This document shows positions 54,905 through 64,000 of a stretch of DNA of 64,000 nucleotides, in pieces. Positions within the stretch are counted from its first letter, which is position 1. Each line of letters starts with the position of its first letter. The translations under genes and the position numbers were made by a program. The notes under the pieces were generated by a model. The model was not told the DNA's origin. It searched no databases and saw only the letters and a program-made list of their open reading frames with translations. Origin of the DNA: Pseudidiomarina aestuarii (lineage in GTDB: Bacteria; Pseudomonadota; Gammaproteobacteria; Enterobacterales; Alteromonadaceae); NCBI RefSeq assembly GCF_003987355.1, contig NZ_PIPR01000001.1:1-64000 (forward strand), in the 5' to 3' direction.

Positions 54905-57148
54905 ATGTCGATGGATACCCTAGATAATATAGAAACACTGCCCCTTCGCCGATTTACCGAAGATGCATATTTAAATTATTCAATGTACGTGATTATGGAC
55001 CGAGCGTTACCGCATATTGGTGATGGCTTGAAGCCTGTGCAACGCCGAATCATCTACGCGATGTCGGAACTGGGCCTGTCTGCGCTCGCAAAATATAAGA
55101 AATCAGCTCGGACCGTTGGTGACGTCTTAGGTAAGTTCCATCCACATGGCGACAGTGCTTGTTATGAAGCTATGGTGCTGATGGCGCAACCTTTCTCCTA
55201 TCGCTATCCACTCGTTGATGGTCAAGGGAACTGGGGTTCGCCAGACGATCCCAAGTCGTTTGCCGCGATGCGTTATACCGAAGCTCGATTGTCGCGCTTC
55301 AGTGAGGTGCTACTCAGCGAGCTTGGTCAGGGTACCGTCGATTGGACGCCGAACTTTGACGGCACCATGAAAGAGCCACGGATGTTACCAGCGCGCTTAC
55401 CGCACATTTTATTGAATGGTGTGACCGGTATTGCGGTTGGTATGGCCACAGATATTCCACCACACAACGCCCGCGAAGTTGCGCAAGCCTGCGCGATGCT
55501 GTTGGAAAAGCCGAGTGCTGGGTTGCCGGAGGTCATGGAACATTTGCATGGGCCTGATTATCCAACGGACGCGGAAATCATCACGCCGCGTGACGAAATC
55601 ATCAAAATTTATGAGTCCGGTCGTGGTTCCATTCGGATGCGCGCCAAGTATGTAATGGAAGATGGCGAGGTTGTTGTGACCGCGCTCCCTCATCAAGCAT
55701 CTGGCGCTAAAGTACTTGAGCAAATTGCTGCGCAAATGCAGGCGAAAAAGCTACCTATGGTCACTGATTTACGCGATGAATCAGACCATGAAAATCCAAC
55801 TCGATTAGTCATTGTCCCGCGCTCGAACCGGGTGGATATTGAACAAATGATGGCGCATTTGTTTGCGACGACTGATTTGGAAAAGAACTATCGGGTTAAT
55901 TTGAATATGTTGGGTCTTGATGGCCGCCCGCAAGTCAAACCGATACTGGCTGTCCTCAAGGAATGGTTAGAGTTTCGGCAAATCACTGTGACGCGGCGTT
56001 TACAGCATCGACTCGATAAAGTACTCGCGCGGTTACATATTCTCGAAGGTCTATTGGTTGCTTACCTGAACCTCGATGAGGTCATTGCAATTATTCGCTA
56101 TGAAGACGAGCCAAAAGCTGAATTGATGAAGCGCTTCGGTCTTACCGAATTGCAAGCCGAGGCTATTCTTGAGTTGAAATTACGCCATTTAGCCAAGCTG
56201 GAAGAAATGAAGCTGAAAGGTGAGCAGGACGAGCTTGAGCAGGAGCGCCAACAATTAGAGCTGGTATTGGGCTCAGATCGTCGATTGAAAACGATGATCA
56301 GAAAAGAGGTTTTGGCGGATGCCGAGAAATATGGTGATGATCGTCGGTCACCGTTAGTCGAACGACAAGAAGCGAAAGCATTGAGTGAGCGTGACCTGAC
56401 GCCCGCCGAAGCGGTGACAGTGGTGCTATCAGCAAAAGGCTGGGTACGCGCTGCTAAAGGACATGATGTCGATGGCACGACTCTCGCTTATAAATCTGGG
56501 GACAACTTCCTCAGCTCTGCGCAGGGTAAGAGTAATCAACAGGTTGTATTCCTTGATAGCTCCGGCCGCAGTTTCTCTTGTGAGGCACACTTACTGCCGT
56601 CCGCTCGCACACAGGGCGAGCCGTTAACAGGTCGATTTAGTTTGGTCGCAGGGGAAACGGTCGATCAGGTCATGATGGCAAAAGATGACCAGCGTTACCT
56701 GATGGCTTCTGATGCTGGTTATGGCTTCGTCTGTAAGTTTAGCGACTTAGTGAGTCGGAATAAGAATGGTAAGGCGGTTCTGAACTTGCCAACTGGAGCG
56801 AAAATTTTGCCACCGCAGCCCGTTCAAGATACCGCATCGGAACTCCTGGTCTGTGTATCCAACGAAGGCCGAATGTTGATTTTCCCACTGGCTGACTTAC
56901 CTGAGTTGTCGAAAGGAAAGGGCAATAAAATGATGAGTATTCCAACGCTGCGAGCACAGTCGCGCGAGGAATATGTGGTTGCAACAGCAGTAGTACAGCC
57001 CGATACCGCGATCACGTTGTTAGCAGGCAAACGCAAATTAACGCTGAAGCCAGCTGATCTTGAACACTATCGAGGCGAGCGTGGACGTCGGGGTAATAAA
57101 CTACCACGCGGGTTGCAGCGGGTAGATGGAATATTAGTTGAACAGTAA
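54905..57148 (+). CDS. parC: DNA topoisomerase IV subunit A ParC
   Basis: ParC cuts and rejoins DNA in topoisomerase IV. The 747 residues (E. coli: 752) have the breakage-reunion domain (about 1-490) with catalytic Tyr124 in [10 protein letters not shown], the quinolone-determining [12 protein letters not shown] with Ser84 and Glu88 (the susceptible residues), and a C-terminal DNA-binding beta-pinwheel (about 500-740). The Arg-Arg of the [12 protein letters not shown] helix is normal. It ends with [16 protein letters not shown]... as in the family. It is the second gene of parEC and precedes plsC, as in E. coli. Confidence 0.97.
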   Translation: MSMDTLDNIETLPLRRFTEDAYLNYSMYVIMDRALPHIGDGLKPVQRRIIYAMSELGLSALAKYKKSARTVGDVLGKFHPHGDSACYEAMVLMAQPFSYRYPLVDGQGNWGSPDDPKSFAAMRYTEARLSRFSEVLLSELGQGTVDWTPNFDGTMKEPRMLPARLPHILLNGVTGIAVGMATDIPPHNAREVAQACAMLLEKPSAGLPEVMEHLHGPDYPTDAEIITPRDEIIKIYESGRGSIRMRAKYVMEDGEVVVTALPHQASGAKVLEQIAAQMQAKKLPMVTDLRDESDHENPTRLVIVPRSNRVDIEQMMAHLFATTDLEKNYRVNLNMLGLDGRPQVKPILAVLKEWLEFRQITVTRRLQHRLDKVLARLHILEGLLVAYLNLDEVIAIIRYEDEPKAELMKRFGLTELQAEAILELKLRHLAKLEEMKLKGEQDELEQERQQLELVLGSDRRLKTMIRKEVLADAEKYGDDRRSPLVERQEAKALSERDLTPAEAVTVVLSAKGWVRAAKGHDVDGTTLAYKSGDNFLSSAQGKSNQQVVFLDSSGRSFSCEAHLLPSARTQGEPLTGRFSLVAGETVDQVMMAKDDQRYLMASDAGYGFVCKFSDLVSRNKNGKAVLNLPTGAKILPPQPVQDTASELLVCVSNEGRMLIFPLADLPELSKGKGNKMMSIPTLRAQSREEYVVATAVVQPDTAITLLAGKRKLTLKPADLEHYRGERGRRGNKLPRGLQRVDGILVEQ

Positions 57149-57181
57149 GACTGATCGGACGTTTTTCGCGGACGAACACGG

Positions 57182-57187
57182 TATACT
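57182..57187 (+). promoter_or_regulatory. Possible -10 element for plsC
   Basis: TATACT lies 28 bases before the plsC start codon in the gap after parC. A good -35 is not seen at the right distance, so the promoter is tentative. A strong AAGGAG ribosome binding site (57204-57209) follows, five bases before the ATG. Confidence 0.35.
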
Positions 57188-57214
57188 ACCGGGCATGAAA
57201 TAGAAGGAGAATTC

Positions 57215-57952
57215 ATGCTCGCAGTTATACGAATCATTTTACTCGGTATTTTTATTATCATTTTTAGCACGTTAGGCATTTTGATGTGCCTAGTGCGGCC
57301 TTTCCATCCGGAAAATACTCGAGTTGCAGCATATTGGTATGGCAGCATGCATAAGTTGCTGGGTCTGCGGCTTGATATTCGAATTCCCGATCATCTCGAC
57401 CATGGTGATAAGCAACATGGTGGTCCGTATGTCTACATTGCCAACCACCAGAATACCTGGGACATCTTCACACTGGCTCATGTGATGCCGCACAATACAG
57501 TGAGTATTGGTAAAAAGAGTTTGAAGTGGATCCCCTTTTTCGGGCAACTGTATTGGTTAGCTGGCAACATCCTCATCGATCGCAAAAACACAGGTCGCGC
57601 TCGCGGCACCATCGAACAAGCTGCAGAAGCTATCCGACAACGTAATATCTCGATATTGCTCTTTCCAGAGGGTACGCGTAGCAATGGCCGTGGCTTGCTG
57701 CCGTTTAAAACGGGTGCATTTCGTACCGCCATTCAGGCAAAAGTTGCACTCGTGCCTATCTGCGTGTCTAATCTGCATGGACGGATTCGATTAAACCGTT
57801 GGAATAATGGAACACTGATTATTGAGTACCTGCAACCGATTTCTACGGCAGAGTATGGTGATGAATCAGTGCGAGCTTTAGTGGCACAATGCCATCAAAT
57901 TATGCAAACCAAAATTAGTGAGTTAGATCACGAATTGGCTCGTTCGCAATAA
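57215..57952 (+). CDS. plsC: 1-acyl-sn-glycerol-3-phosphate acyltransferase PlsC
   Basis: PlsC acylates lysophosphatidate to phosphatidate at the inner membrane, the step after PlsY. The 245 residues (E. coli: 245) begin with a membrane segment (about 3-28), then the HX4D catalytic motif in ANHQNTWD, the GKKSLKWIPFFGQLY block, FPEGTRSNGRGLLPFKTGAF, and PICVSNLH. The start ATG 57215 has an excellent ribosome binding site. rraB follows after 9 bases. Confidence 0.97.
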   Translation: MLAVIRIILLGIFIIIFSTLGILMCLVRPFHPENTRVAAYWYGSMHKLLGLRLDIRIPDHLDHGDKQHGGPYVYIANHQNTWDIFTLAHVMPHNTVSIGKKSLKWIPFFGQLYWLAGNILIDRKNTGRARGTIEQAAEAIRQRNISILLFPEGTRSNGRGLLPFKTGAFRTAIQAKVALVPICVSNLHGRIRLNRWNNGTLIIEYLQPISTAEYGDESVRALVAQCHQIMQTKISELDHELARSQ

Positions 57953-57961
57953 GGAAACATT

Positions 57962-58327
57962 ATGGCTGTCGATATCGTCGCACTTCGTGCCCAAAGCGAA
58001 GAAACCATTGAGTCATTGCTCGCCGATGGCGCTCCAGAAGACGAGCTCTATGTTATTGAGCATCACTTAGCGAGTACTGATTTCAGTAAGTTAGAAAAAG
58101 CAGCGGTGGAATTGGTTAAAGCTGGCTACCATGTTGATGACGCGGATGAATATGAGTTGGATGATCATTCTCGGCTGTTTGCTTTTGTTGCAGTGAGCGA
58201 AGTGCAATTGGATGCCAAGATTCTAGATATGCAAACCGTCGAAGTCGCAAAAATCGCTGACTTAGCGGGTGTGGACTATGATGGCTGGGGCACCTATTTC
58301 GGTGAAACGGACGACGAAGAAGAATAA
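57962..58327 (+). CDS. rraB: Regulator of ribonuclease E activity B RraB
   Basis: A 121-residue acidic protein (E. coli RraB: 138) that binds the C-terminal half of RNase E and reduces its activity on selected messages. The family blocks LLADGAPEDELYVIEHHLAS, FSKLEKAAVELVKAGYHVDDADE, and FVAVSEVQLDAKI are present, and the C-terminus ends in GWGTYFGETDDEEE. A helical C-terminal part seen in some relatives is short. It lies after plsC in the same direction, so it is probably co-transcribed. Confidence 0.93.
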   Translation: MAVDIVALRAQSEETIESLLADGAPEDELYVIEHHLASTDFSKLEKAAVELVKAGYHVDDADEYELDDHSRLFAFVAVSEVQLDAKILDMQTVEVAKIADLAGVDYDGWGTYFGETDDEEE

Positions 58328-58348
58328 ACTCTCGACAGGGGACATTCC

Positions 58349-59710
58349 ATGATTGGAAATATCGGTCTCGTAGTAGGGCTGGCGCTCCTTATCCTGTTAG
58401 CGCTACGCGGTATAAATATTCTTTTAGCCGTATTGATTTCCATCCTAGTGATTGGGTTAACCAACGCTATTCCCATTACGGATATCTTCCTTAAGCATTT
58501 TCCCTTTGGCCCGTCTGGGGCATTCAGTTTTGCTGGAAACTTCCTCTTATTATTCCTGTGTGGTGCTGTATTCGGACGAGTCATGGCTGCTAGCCACGCG
58601 GCTCAAGGCGTAGCGATGGGCATCACCAAGCGCCTCGGAGTGCAGCGGACACTATTGATTGCAATGCTCGTGTGCGCGTTGCTGACTTACGGCGGTGTTG
58701 TTGTATTTGTCGTGATGTTTACCATGTACCCCATTGGGGTGACCTTAATGCGCCAAGCGAATATTCCGCGGCGTCTCTATGCTGCCGCTATTGCGTTAGG
58801 AGCTGGAACATTCACGATGACGGCGCTGCCTGGCACGCCGTCCATTCATAACGTTATTGCGGCCCGCAATTTGGGTACAGACCTCTTTGCCGGTGGCTGG
58901 TATGGCCTACTCGCTGCAGCAGTGATGGCAGGTATTGGGATGTGGTATTTGCAGTCTCAATGGCGCAAAGCGCAAGCTAATGGCGAGAACTATGTTACGC
59001 ATGCAAAAGATGAGCAAATGGCGGCTTTGGCCCCAAGACCCGATCAGCAACTGCCATCATTATTTGCGTCTGTGCTCCCGATTGTCGTTGTTCTTCTGAT
59101 GATTATGTTGCCTCGTGTGCTGCAGTTGGCAGGTCTGAGTGCTGACTGGATTAGTTTTGCGAATACGCAGCCAGTGCTTTGGTCCAGTTTCGCACTGCTG
59201 TGCGGGGTGGCGAGTTGTTTTGTTCTGTTTGCGCCTGCGCGGCAAGCATTCTGGGCTACCGCAGGTCAGGGCGTGGATGATGCTTTGTTGCCTTTGATTA
59301 ATACAGCTGCGGTAATCGGATTCGGTGGCGTCGTGATTCAGACCGCAGGGTTTCATCAGTTTGCGACTTGGTTGGTTGAATTGCCAGTGCCACCTCTGCT
59401 ATCGGTGTTCTTCAGTGCCAATTTGATCTCGGGTATCACCGCATCTGCTTCTGGTGGATTACAAATCTTCATGTCGAGTCTTGCGCCGGTTTATTTAGAG
59501 GCGGGTGTGAGCGCGGAGATTTTACATCGGGTGGCAAATATTGCAGCCGGAGGTTTGGATTCACTTCCGCACTCGGGTGCCGTGATTGCGTTGTTTACAT
59601 TGATGGGATTAACACACAAGGAAGCGTACAAAGACATCTTTGTCGTAACTGTGTTGATCCCAATTATTGCAGCATTGGTGGTGGTAGCGGCAGCGATGGC
59701 ATTTGCCTAA
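58349..59710 (+). CDS. GntP-family permease
   Basis: A 453-residue integral membrane protein with about 12-13 hydrophobic segments. Length, the GVVVFVVMFTMYPIG and PGTPSIHN blocks, and the HSGAVI block near the C-terminus (residues about 410-415) resemble the GntP family of proton-linked carboxylate/gluconate transporters. Substrate is not predictable; hydroxybutyrate, gluconate and other organic acids are transported by relatives. It follows rraB by 21 bases, and no catabolic genes are next to it. A bidirectional terminator separates it from valS. Confidence 0.75.
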   Translation: MIGNIGLVVGLALLILLALRGINILLAVLISILVIGLTNAIPITDIFLKHFPFGPSGAFSFAGNFLLLFLCGAVFGRVMAASHAAQGVAMGITKRLGVQRTLLIAMLVCALLTYGGVVVFVVMFTMYPIGVTLMRQANIPRRLYAAAIALGAGTFTMTALPGTPSIHNVIAARNLGTDLFAGGWYGLLAAAVMAGIGMWYLQSQWRKAQANGENYVTHAKDEQMAALAPRPDQQLPSLFASVLPIVVVLLMIMLPRVLQLAGLSADWISFANTQPVLWSSFALLCGVASCFVLFAPARQAFWATAGQGVDDALLPLINTAAVIGFGGVVIQTAGFHQFATWLVELPVPPLLSVFFSANLISGITASASGGLQIFMSSLAPVYLEAGVSAEILHRVANIAAGGLDSLPHSGAVIALFTLMGLTHKEAYKDIFVVTVLIPIIAALVVVAAAMAFA

Positions 59711-59733
59711 CTACCGCACCAGTGACCAAACTC

Positions 59734-59765
59734 AAATAGCGTCACTAGAGTGACGCTATTTTTTC
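59734..59765. terminator. Bidirectional terminator between the permease gene and valS
   Basis: AAATAGCGTCAC (59734-59745) pairs with GTGACGCTATTT (59750-59761) around a TAGA loop, followed by T residues. The valS stop codon (59745-59747, read on the minus strand) is inside the hairpin. It can end the plus-strand operon and the pepA-holC-valS operon. Confidence 0.88.
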
Positions 59766-62597
59766 ACGCTGTTGACGCAACTGAGCCAGAGTTTCCTCGG
59801 CGTCTTGCTGTTTCGCACGTTCTTTGTCGATAACATCAGCCGGCGCCTTGCTCACAAAGTTTTCATTACTCAGTTTACGTTGCACCAGAGCGACATCTTT
59901 TTCGGCTTTGTCGATGGCTTTATCGAGTCGAGCGAGTTCCGCTTGCGTATCAATTAAACCGGCCATTGGAATATGGATTTCCATACGACCCACTAAGGCG
60001 GTTGCGCTAGCTGGCGCTTCTTCGGCCGTACCAATAAATGTGACTGATTCGAGTTTGGCTAAAGCACTAAAGAATGTCATGTTCTGTTCAATGCGTTCGC
60101 GCCCCTTCGAGTCTGCTTGACTAATCAAGACAGGCAGCGGTTTACTCGGCGATAAGTTCATTTCGCCACGGATATTTCGAATAGCCACAATAACTTGCTT
60201 CAGCCATTCCATATCATCACGAGCGTTTGCATAGGTTTCCGCTTCTACTTGCGGATACGGTTGGAGCATGACAGTTTCGCCTTGCACTCCTGCCAAAGGC
60301 GCGACACGTTGCCATATCGCTTCGGTGATAAATGGTAATAATGGATGGAGTAAACGCTGTAACCTTTCCAGCACCGTCACTAAGGTGTGTCGGGTACCAC
60401 GCATCTGCGCCTCAGAACCATGCTGCAACACCGGCTTCGTCAACTCCAAATACCAGTCACAGAATTGATTCCAAGTAAACTCATAGGCAATGGCTGCTGC
60501 TTGGTCAAAGCGGTAGTTATCGAGTGCTTGACGGAACTGCTGAACAGTGTCGTTAAACCGCTCTAGGATCCATTGGTCAGCGAGAGATAGCTCTAAGGCG
60601 CCACCCGATTGACCACAGTCATGCTCTTCTGTGTTGAGTAACACATAGCGACTGGCGTTCCAGAGCTTATTACAGAAGTTCCGATAGCCCTCAAGGCGCT
60701 TCATATCCCAGTTAATGTCACGACCCGTTGACGCGAGAGCTGCCAGTGTAAAACGCAAAGCATCAGTGCCGTGAGCAGTAATACCGTCTGGGAATTGCTT
60801 TTCTGTCCGCTTCGCTATTTTTTCTTCGAGCTGCGGCTGCATCATATTTGCGGTGCGTTTTGCTACTAGACTCGGTAAATCAATGCCATCAATCATATCC
60901 AGTGGGTCTAATACATTCCCTTTGGATTTCGACATTTTTTGACCTTCTTCATCTCGGATCAGGCCAGTCACGTAGACAGTTTTGAAAGGCACTTGTGGTT
61001 GACCATTCTCATCTTTCAGGAAGTGCATGGTCATCATGATCATCCGCGCAACCCAGAAGAAAATGATATCAAAACCGGTTACCAGTACGTCTGTGGGGTG
61101 AAAGGTTTTGAGGTCATCAGTCGACTCTGGCCAACCTAGCGTTGAAAAAGTCCACAACGCTGATGAGAACCAGGTATCGAGGACATCATTATCTTGATGC
61201 AAGATAACATCATCAGCGAGAGCATGAGACTGGCGCACTTCTGCTTCATCTCGGCCCACATATACATTCCCTTGATTGTCATACCAGGCTGGAATTCGGT
61301 GTCCCCACCACAACTGACGAGAAATACACCAATCCTGAATGTCACGCATCCAGGCAAAATACATATTCTCGTATTGTTTGGGTACGAATTGAATTTGTCC
61401 GTCTTCGACTGCTTTGGTAGCTACCTCAGCCATAGGGCCAACACGCACATACCATTGGTCGGTCAGGTGGGGCTCGATAGGAACACCGCCGCGATCACCG
61501 TAAGGTACTTTATTGGTGTGTGTTTCTACTTTGTCCAGTAGACCCAATGCGTCGAAATCAGCAACCACTTGTTTACGTGCAACAAAGCGATCTAACCCTT
61601 GGTAGGTGATTGGCAGTGTACCGTCGAAATCACCAATAGTATCGAGCGCTTCGCCCGTTGGCGTGTACAGGCCAGCTTTGACACGAACTTGCGCGATATC
61701 GTCGAAAATCGCAATCATTGCGAGTTGATGACGCTTACCAATTTCATAGTCATTGAAGTCATGAGCGGGTGTAATTTTGACACAACCCGTCCCAAATTCT
61801 TGGTCGACATAACTATCTGCAACTATTGGAATGCGCCGATTCACCAACGGAAGCTCGATAAATTTACCAACCAGCGCAGTATAACGTTCATCGTCAGGAT
61901 GTACCGCTACACAAACGTCGCCAAGCATGGTTTCAGGACGAGTGGTCGCAACGACCAAGTAATCTTGACCGCTTGCAGTTTTCGCGCCGTCTGCGAGAGG
62001 ATAGCGTAAGTGCCAAATGTGGCCTTGTTGCTCTTTATTCTCGACTTCCAAGTCAGAGATGGCTGTTTGTAATTTAGGATCCCAGTTGACCAACCGTTTA
62101 CCACGATAAATCAAATTCTCTTGGTAGAGTCGAACGAAAACTTCTTTCACCGCGTTGGATAAACCATCGTCCATGGTGAAACGCTCACGATCCCAGTCAA
62201 CAGAGTCACCTAAACGGCGCATTTGTTGAGTGATGGTGCCGCCTGATTGCGCTTTCCATTCCCAAATTTTTTCAATAAATGTGTCGCGACCAAGCTCCTG
62301 ACGCGTCACGCCTTGCGCAGCCAGTTGGCGTTCGACCACCATCTGTGTGGCGATACCGGCGTGGTCGGAACCAACTTGCCAGAGCGCATTATAGCCATCC
62401 ATGCGCTTATAGCGAGTCAGTGTATCCATAATGGTGTGCTGGAACGCATGGCCCATATGCAAACTACCGGTTACATTGGGCGGCGGAATCATAATGCAGT
62501 AACTGTCACCGGTACCACTTGGCTTGAAATAGCCAGCCGCTTCCCACTGTTGATACAATTTTTGCTCGAGTGCTTCAGGAGCGTAGGTCTTATCCAT
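59745..62597 (-). CDS. valS: Valyl-tRNA synthetase ValS
   Basis: ValS charges tRNA-Val and edits mischarged threonine. The 950 residues (E. coli: 951) contain the class I HIGH signature as [15 protein letters not shown] (about 40-54), the editing (CP1) domain with [12 protein letters not shown] and [11 protein letters not shown], the KMSKS signature in [14 protein letters not shown] (about 555), the anticodon-binding domain with [14 protein letters not shown], and a C-terminal coiled coil (about 885-948). ATG 62597 gives the usual [12 protein letters not shown]; a start at 62612 adds five residues. It is the last gene of the pepA-holC-valS operon, as in E. coli; no attenuator was seen. Confidence 0.97.
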   Translation of the reverse strand: MDKTYAPEALEQKLYQQWEAAGYFKPSGTGDSYCIMIPPPNVTGSLHMGHAFQHTIMDTLTRYKRMDGYNALWQVGSDHAGIATQMVVERQLAAQGVTRQELGRDTFIEKIWEWKAQSGGTITQQMRRLGDSVDWDRERFTMDDGLSNAVKEVFVRLYQENLIYRGKRLVNWDPKLQTAISDLEVENKEQQGHIWHLRYPLADGAKTASGQDYLVVATTRPETMLGDVCVAVHPDDERYTALVGKFIELPLVNRRIPIVADSYVDQEFGTGCVKITPAHDFNDYEIGKRHQLAMIAIFDDIAQVRVKAGLYTPTGEALDTIGDFDGTLPITYQGLDRFVARKQVVADFDALGLLDKVETHTNKVPYGDRGGVPIEPHLTDQWYVRVGPMAEVATKAVEDGQIQFVPKQYENMYFAWMRDIQDWCISRQLWWGHRIPAWYDNQGNVYVGRDEAEVRQSHALADDVILHQDNDVLDTWFSSALWTFSTLGWPESTDDLKTFHPTDVLVTGFDIIFFWVARMIMMTMHFLKDENGQPQVPFKTVYVTGLIRDEEGQKMSKSKGNVLDPLDMIDGIDLPSLVAKRTANMMQPQLEEKIAKRTEKQFPDGITAHGTDALRFTLAALASTGRDINWDMKRLEGYRNFCNKLWNASRYVLLNTEEHDCGQSGGALELSLADQWILERFNDTVQQFRQALDNYRFDQAAAIAYEFTWNQFCDWYLELTKPVLQHGSEAQMRGTRHTLVTVLERLQRLLHPLLPFITEAIWQRVAPLAGVQGETVMLQPYPQVEAETYANARDDMEWLKQVIVAIRNIRGEMNLSPSKPLPVLISQADSKGRERIEQNMTFFSALAKLESVTFIGTAEEAPASATALVGRMEIHIPMAGLIDTQAELARLDKAIDKAEKDVALVQRKLSNENFVSKAPADVIDKERAKQQDAEETLAQLRQQREKIASL

Positions 62598-62631
62598 AGA
62601 AACTTTCACCACGTTCTATTGAGTGTTGAGT

Positions 62632-63074
62632 TTAGGTCTGCTCAGCAGCAGGCTGAGTCGAGAGTTCTATTTGTTGGACACGATATGCTTTGTAGCGTTC
62701 CCGCGCTTGTTGGCGTTCAGCTTCAGCAGTAGGAACCCGATCGATGATGAGTCGAGCTCCTGCTGTCGGTGCAATGTCATCCATAAAATTAACGACCGCT
62801 GCCACACGTCGCTGCGGCATAGCGGCCTCAGGCCAGCATAATTCTACCGGAGCACCTTGCGGCGGACCTTCGCCAAACAAATTGTGAGGTACGAAAGCAT
62901 CAGCGGGTTGTTGCCACAAGGCTTCATCCAATTGCTCCGCTTGTTGCTGGCTTGCACAAAATACGCGCACACTGCGAAACTCCCTCCAACGTTCAGTAAT
63001 CTGTCGGCAGAAGAATTGTAGCTGTTGGTTCTCATCGAGACCATCGAGCACGTAAAAGATTGCGCGCGATTTCA

Positions 63075-63075
<1 letters not shown>
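62632..63075 (-). CDS. holC: DNA polymerase III subunit chi HolC
   Basis: HolC is the chi subunit of the clamp-loader complex; it binds single-stranded DNA-binding protein at the replication fork. The 147 residues (E. coli: 147) start MKSRAIFYVLD, and carry the conserved FVPHNLFGEGPPQGAPVELCW and the C-terminal RERYKAYR helix. The ATG overlaps the stop of pepA in TAATG, showing translational coupling, and valS follows after 34 bases. Confidence 0.95.

Positions 63076-64000
<925 letters not shown>

Noticed and set aside
62598-62631. Attenuator or T-box before valS
   Set aside because: The 34-base gap is too short and holds no hairpin or leader peptide; T-boxes are not expected in gammaproteobacteria.
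62247-62732. 161-codon plus-strand frame opposite valS
   Set aside because: Antisense to the conserved catalytic core of ValS; no family resemblance.

Overview
This is a chromosomal window from a gammaproteobacterium. Gene order and protein types (type IV pilus retraction motors pilT/pilU, a GspA/GspB type II secretion accessory pair, the carboxynorspermidine pathway, tight E. coli-like syntenies around murB-birA, nudF-parE-parC-plsC and pepA-holC-valS) suggest the Alteromonadales, possibly Idiomarinaceae; the family is inference, the class is well supported. It is an almost entirely core, housekeeping region with very short intergenic gaps. I see no insertion sequence, prophage, CRISPR array, tRNA gene or toxin/defence island.

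Layout. 1-448: the 3' end of a 5S rRNA gene (end of an rrn operon), its terminator, a 51-bp direct repeat of that 5S tail plus terminator, then a repeat-rich non-coding stretch. 449-3179: murB, birA, coaX (peptidoglycan, biotin, CoA). 3213-11342, minus strand: a two-gene carboxynorspermidine/carboxyspermidine operon, tmcA (tRNA acetylation), cnoX, and two overlapping aldehyde dehydrogenases. 11467-13543: deaD with a structured leader of about 200 nt. 13590-18104: an iron-sulfur (6-4)-type photolyase, a putative glycosyltransferase, and a waaA-kdkA fusion (Kdo transferase plus Kdo kinase). 18101-22013, minus: proBA and mutY-yggX. 22177-30198: an OmpA-family porin, trmB, hemW-rdgB, a NhaP2-type antiporter and the yggS-proC-yggT-DUF4426 operon. 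30244-39184: pilT-pilU, tsaD, plsY, folB-folK-uppP, cca, gspA-gspB. 39249-51009: acyl-CoA dehydrogenase, putA, CYTH/CHAD triphosphatase, glnE, tolC-lpxL. 51268-59710: nudF, yqiB, yqiA, parE, parC, plsC, rraB, a GntP-type permease. 59745-64000, minus: valS, holC and the 3' part of pepA, which runs off the window.

How the genes work together. Envelope building is over-represented: MurB and UppP for peptidoglycan, WaaA-KdkA and LpxL for lipid A/inner core, PlsY and PlsC for phospholipid, TolC, OmpA and GspAB for outer-membrane function. Proline is made (ProB, ProA, ProC) and degraded (PutA) by genes in this window. Translation and RNA functions (TmcA, TrmB, TsaD, Cca, ValS, DeaD, RraB) are the second theme.

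The most notable points are the waaA-kdkA fusion, which keeps a good internal ribosome binding site and ATG at the junction; a Cca that has lost the HD phosphohydrolase segment; the exact FeS-photolyase cysteine spacing; the structured deaD leader; the rearranged 5S tail; the missing cpdA in an otherwise conserved block; and an unusual number of convergent gene pairs that touch or overlap. I did not find a convincing, wholly new multi-gene system.
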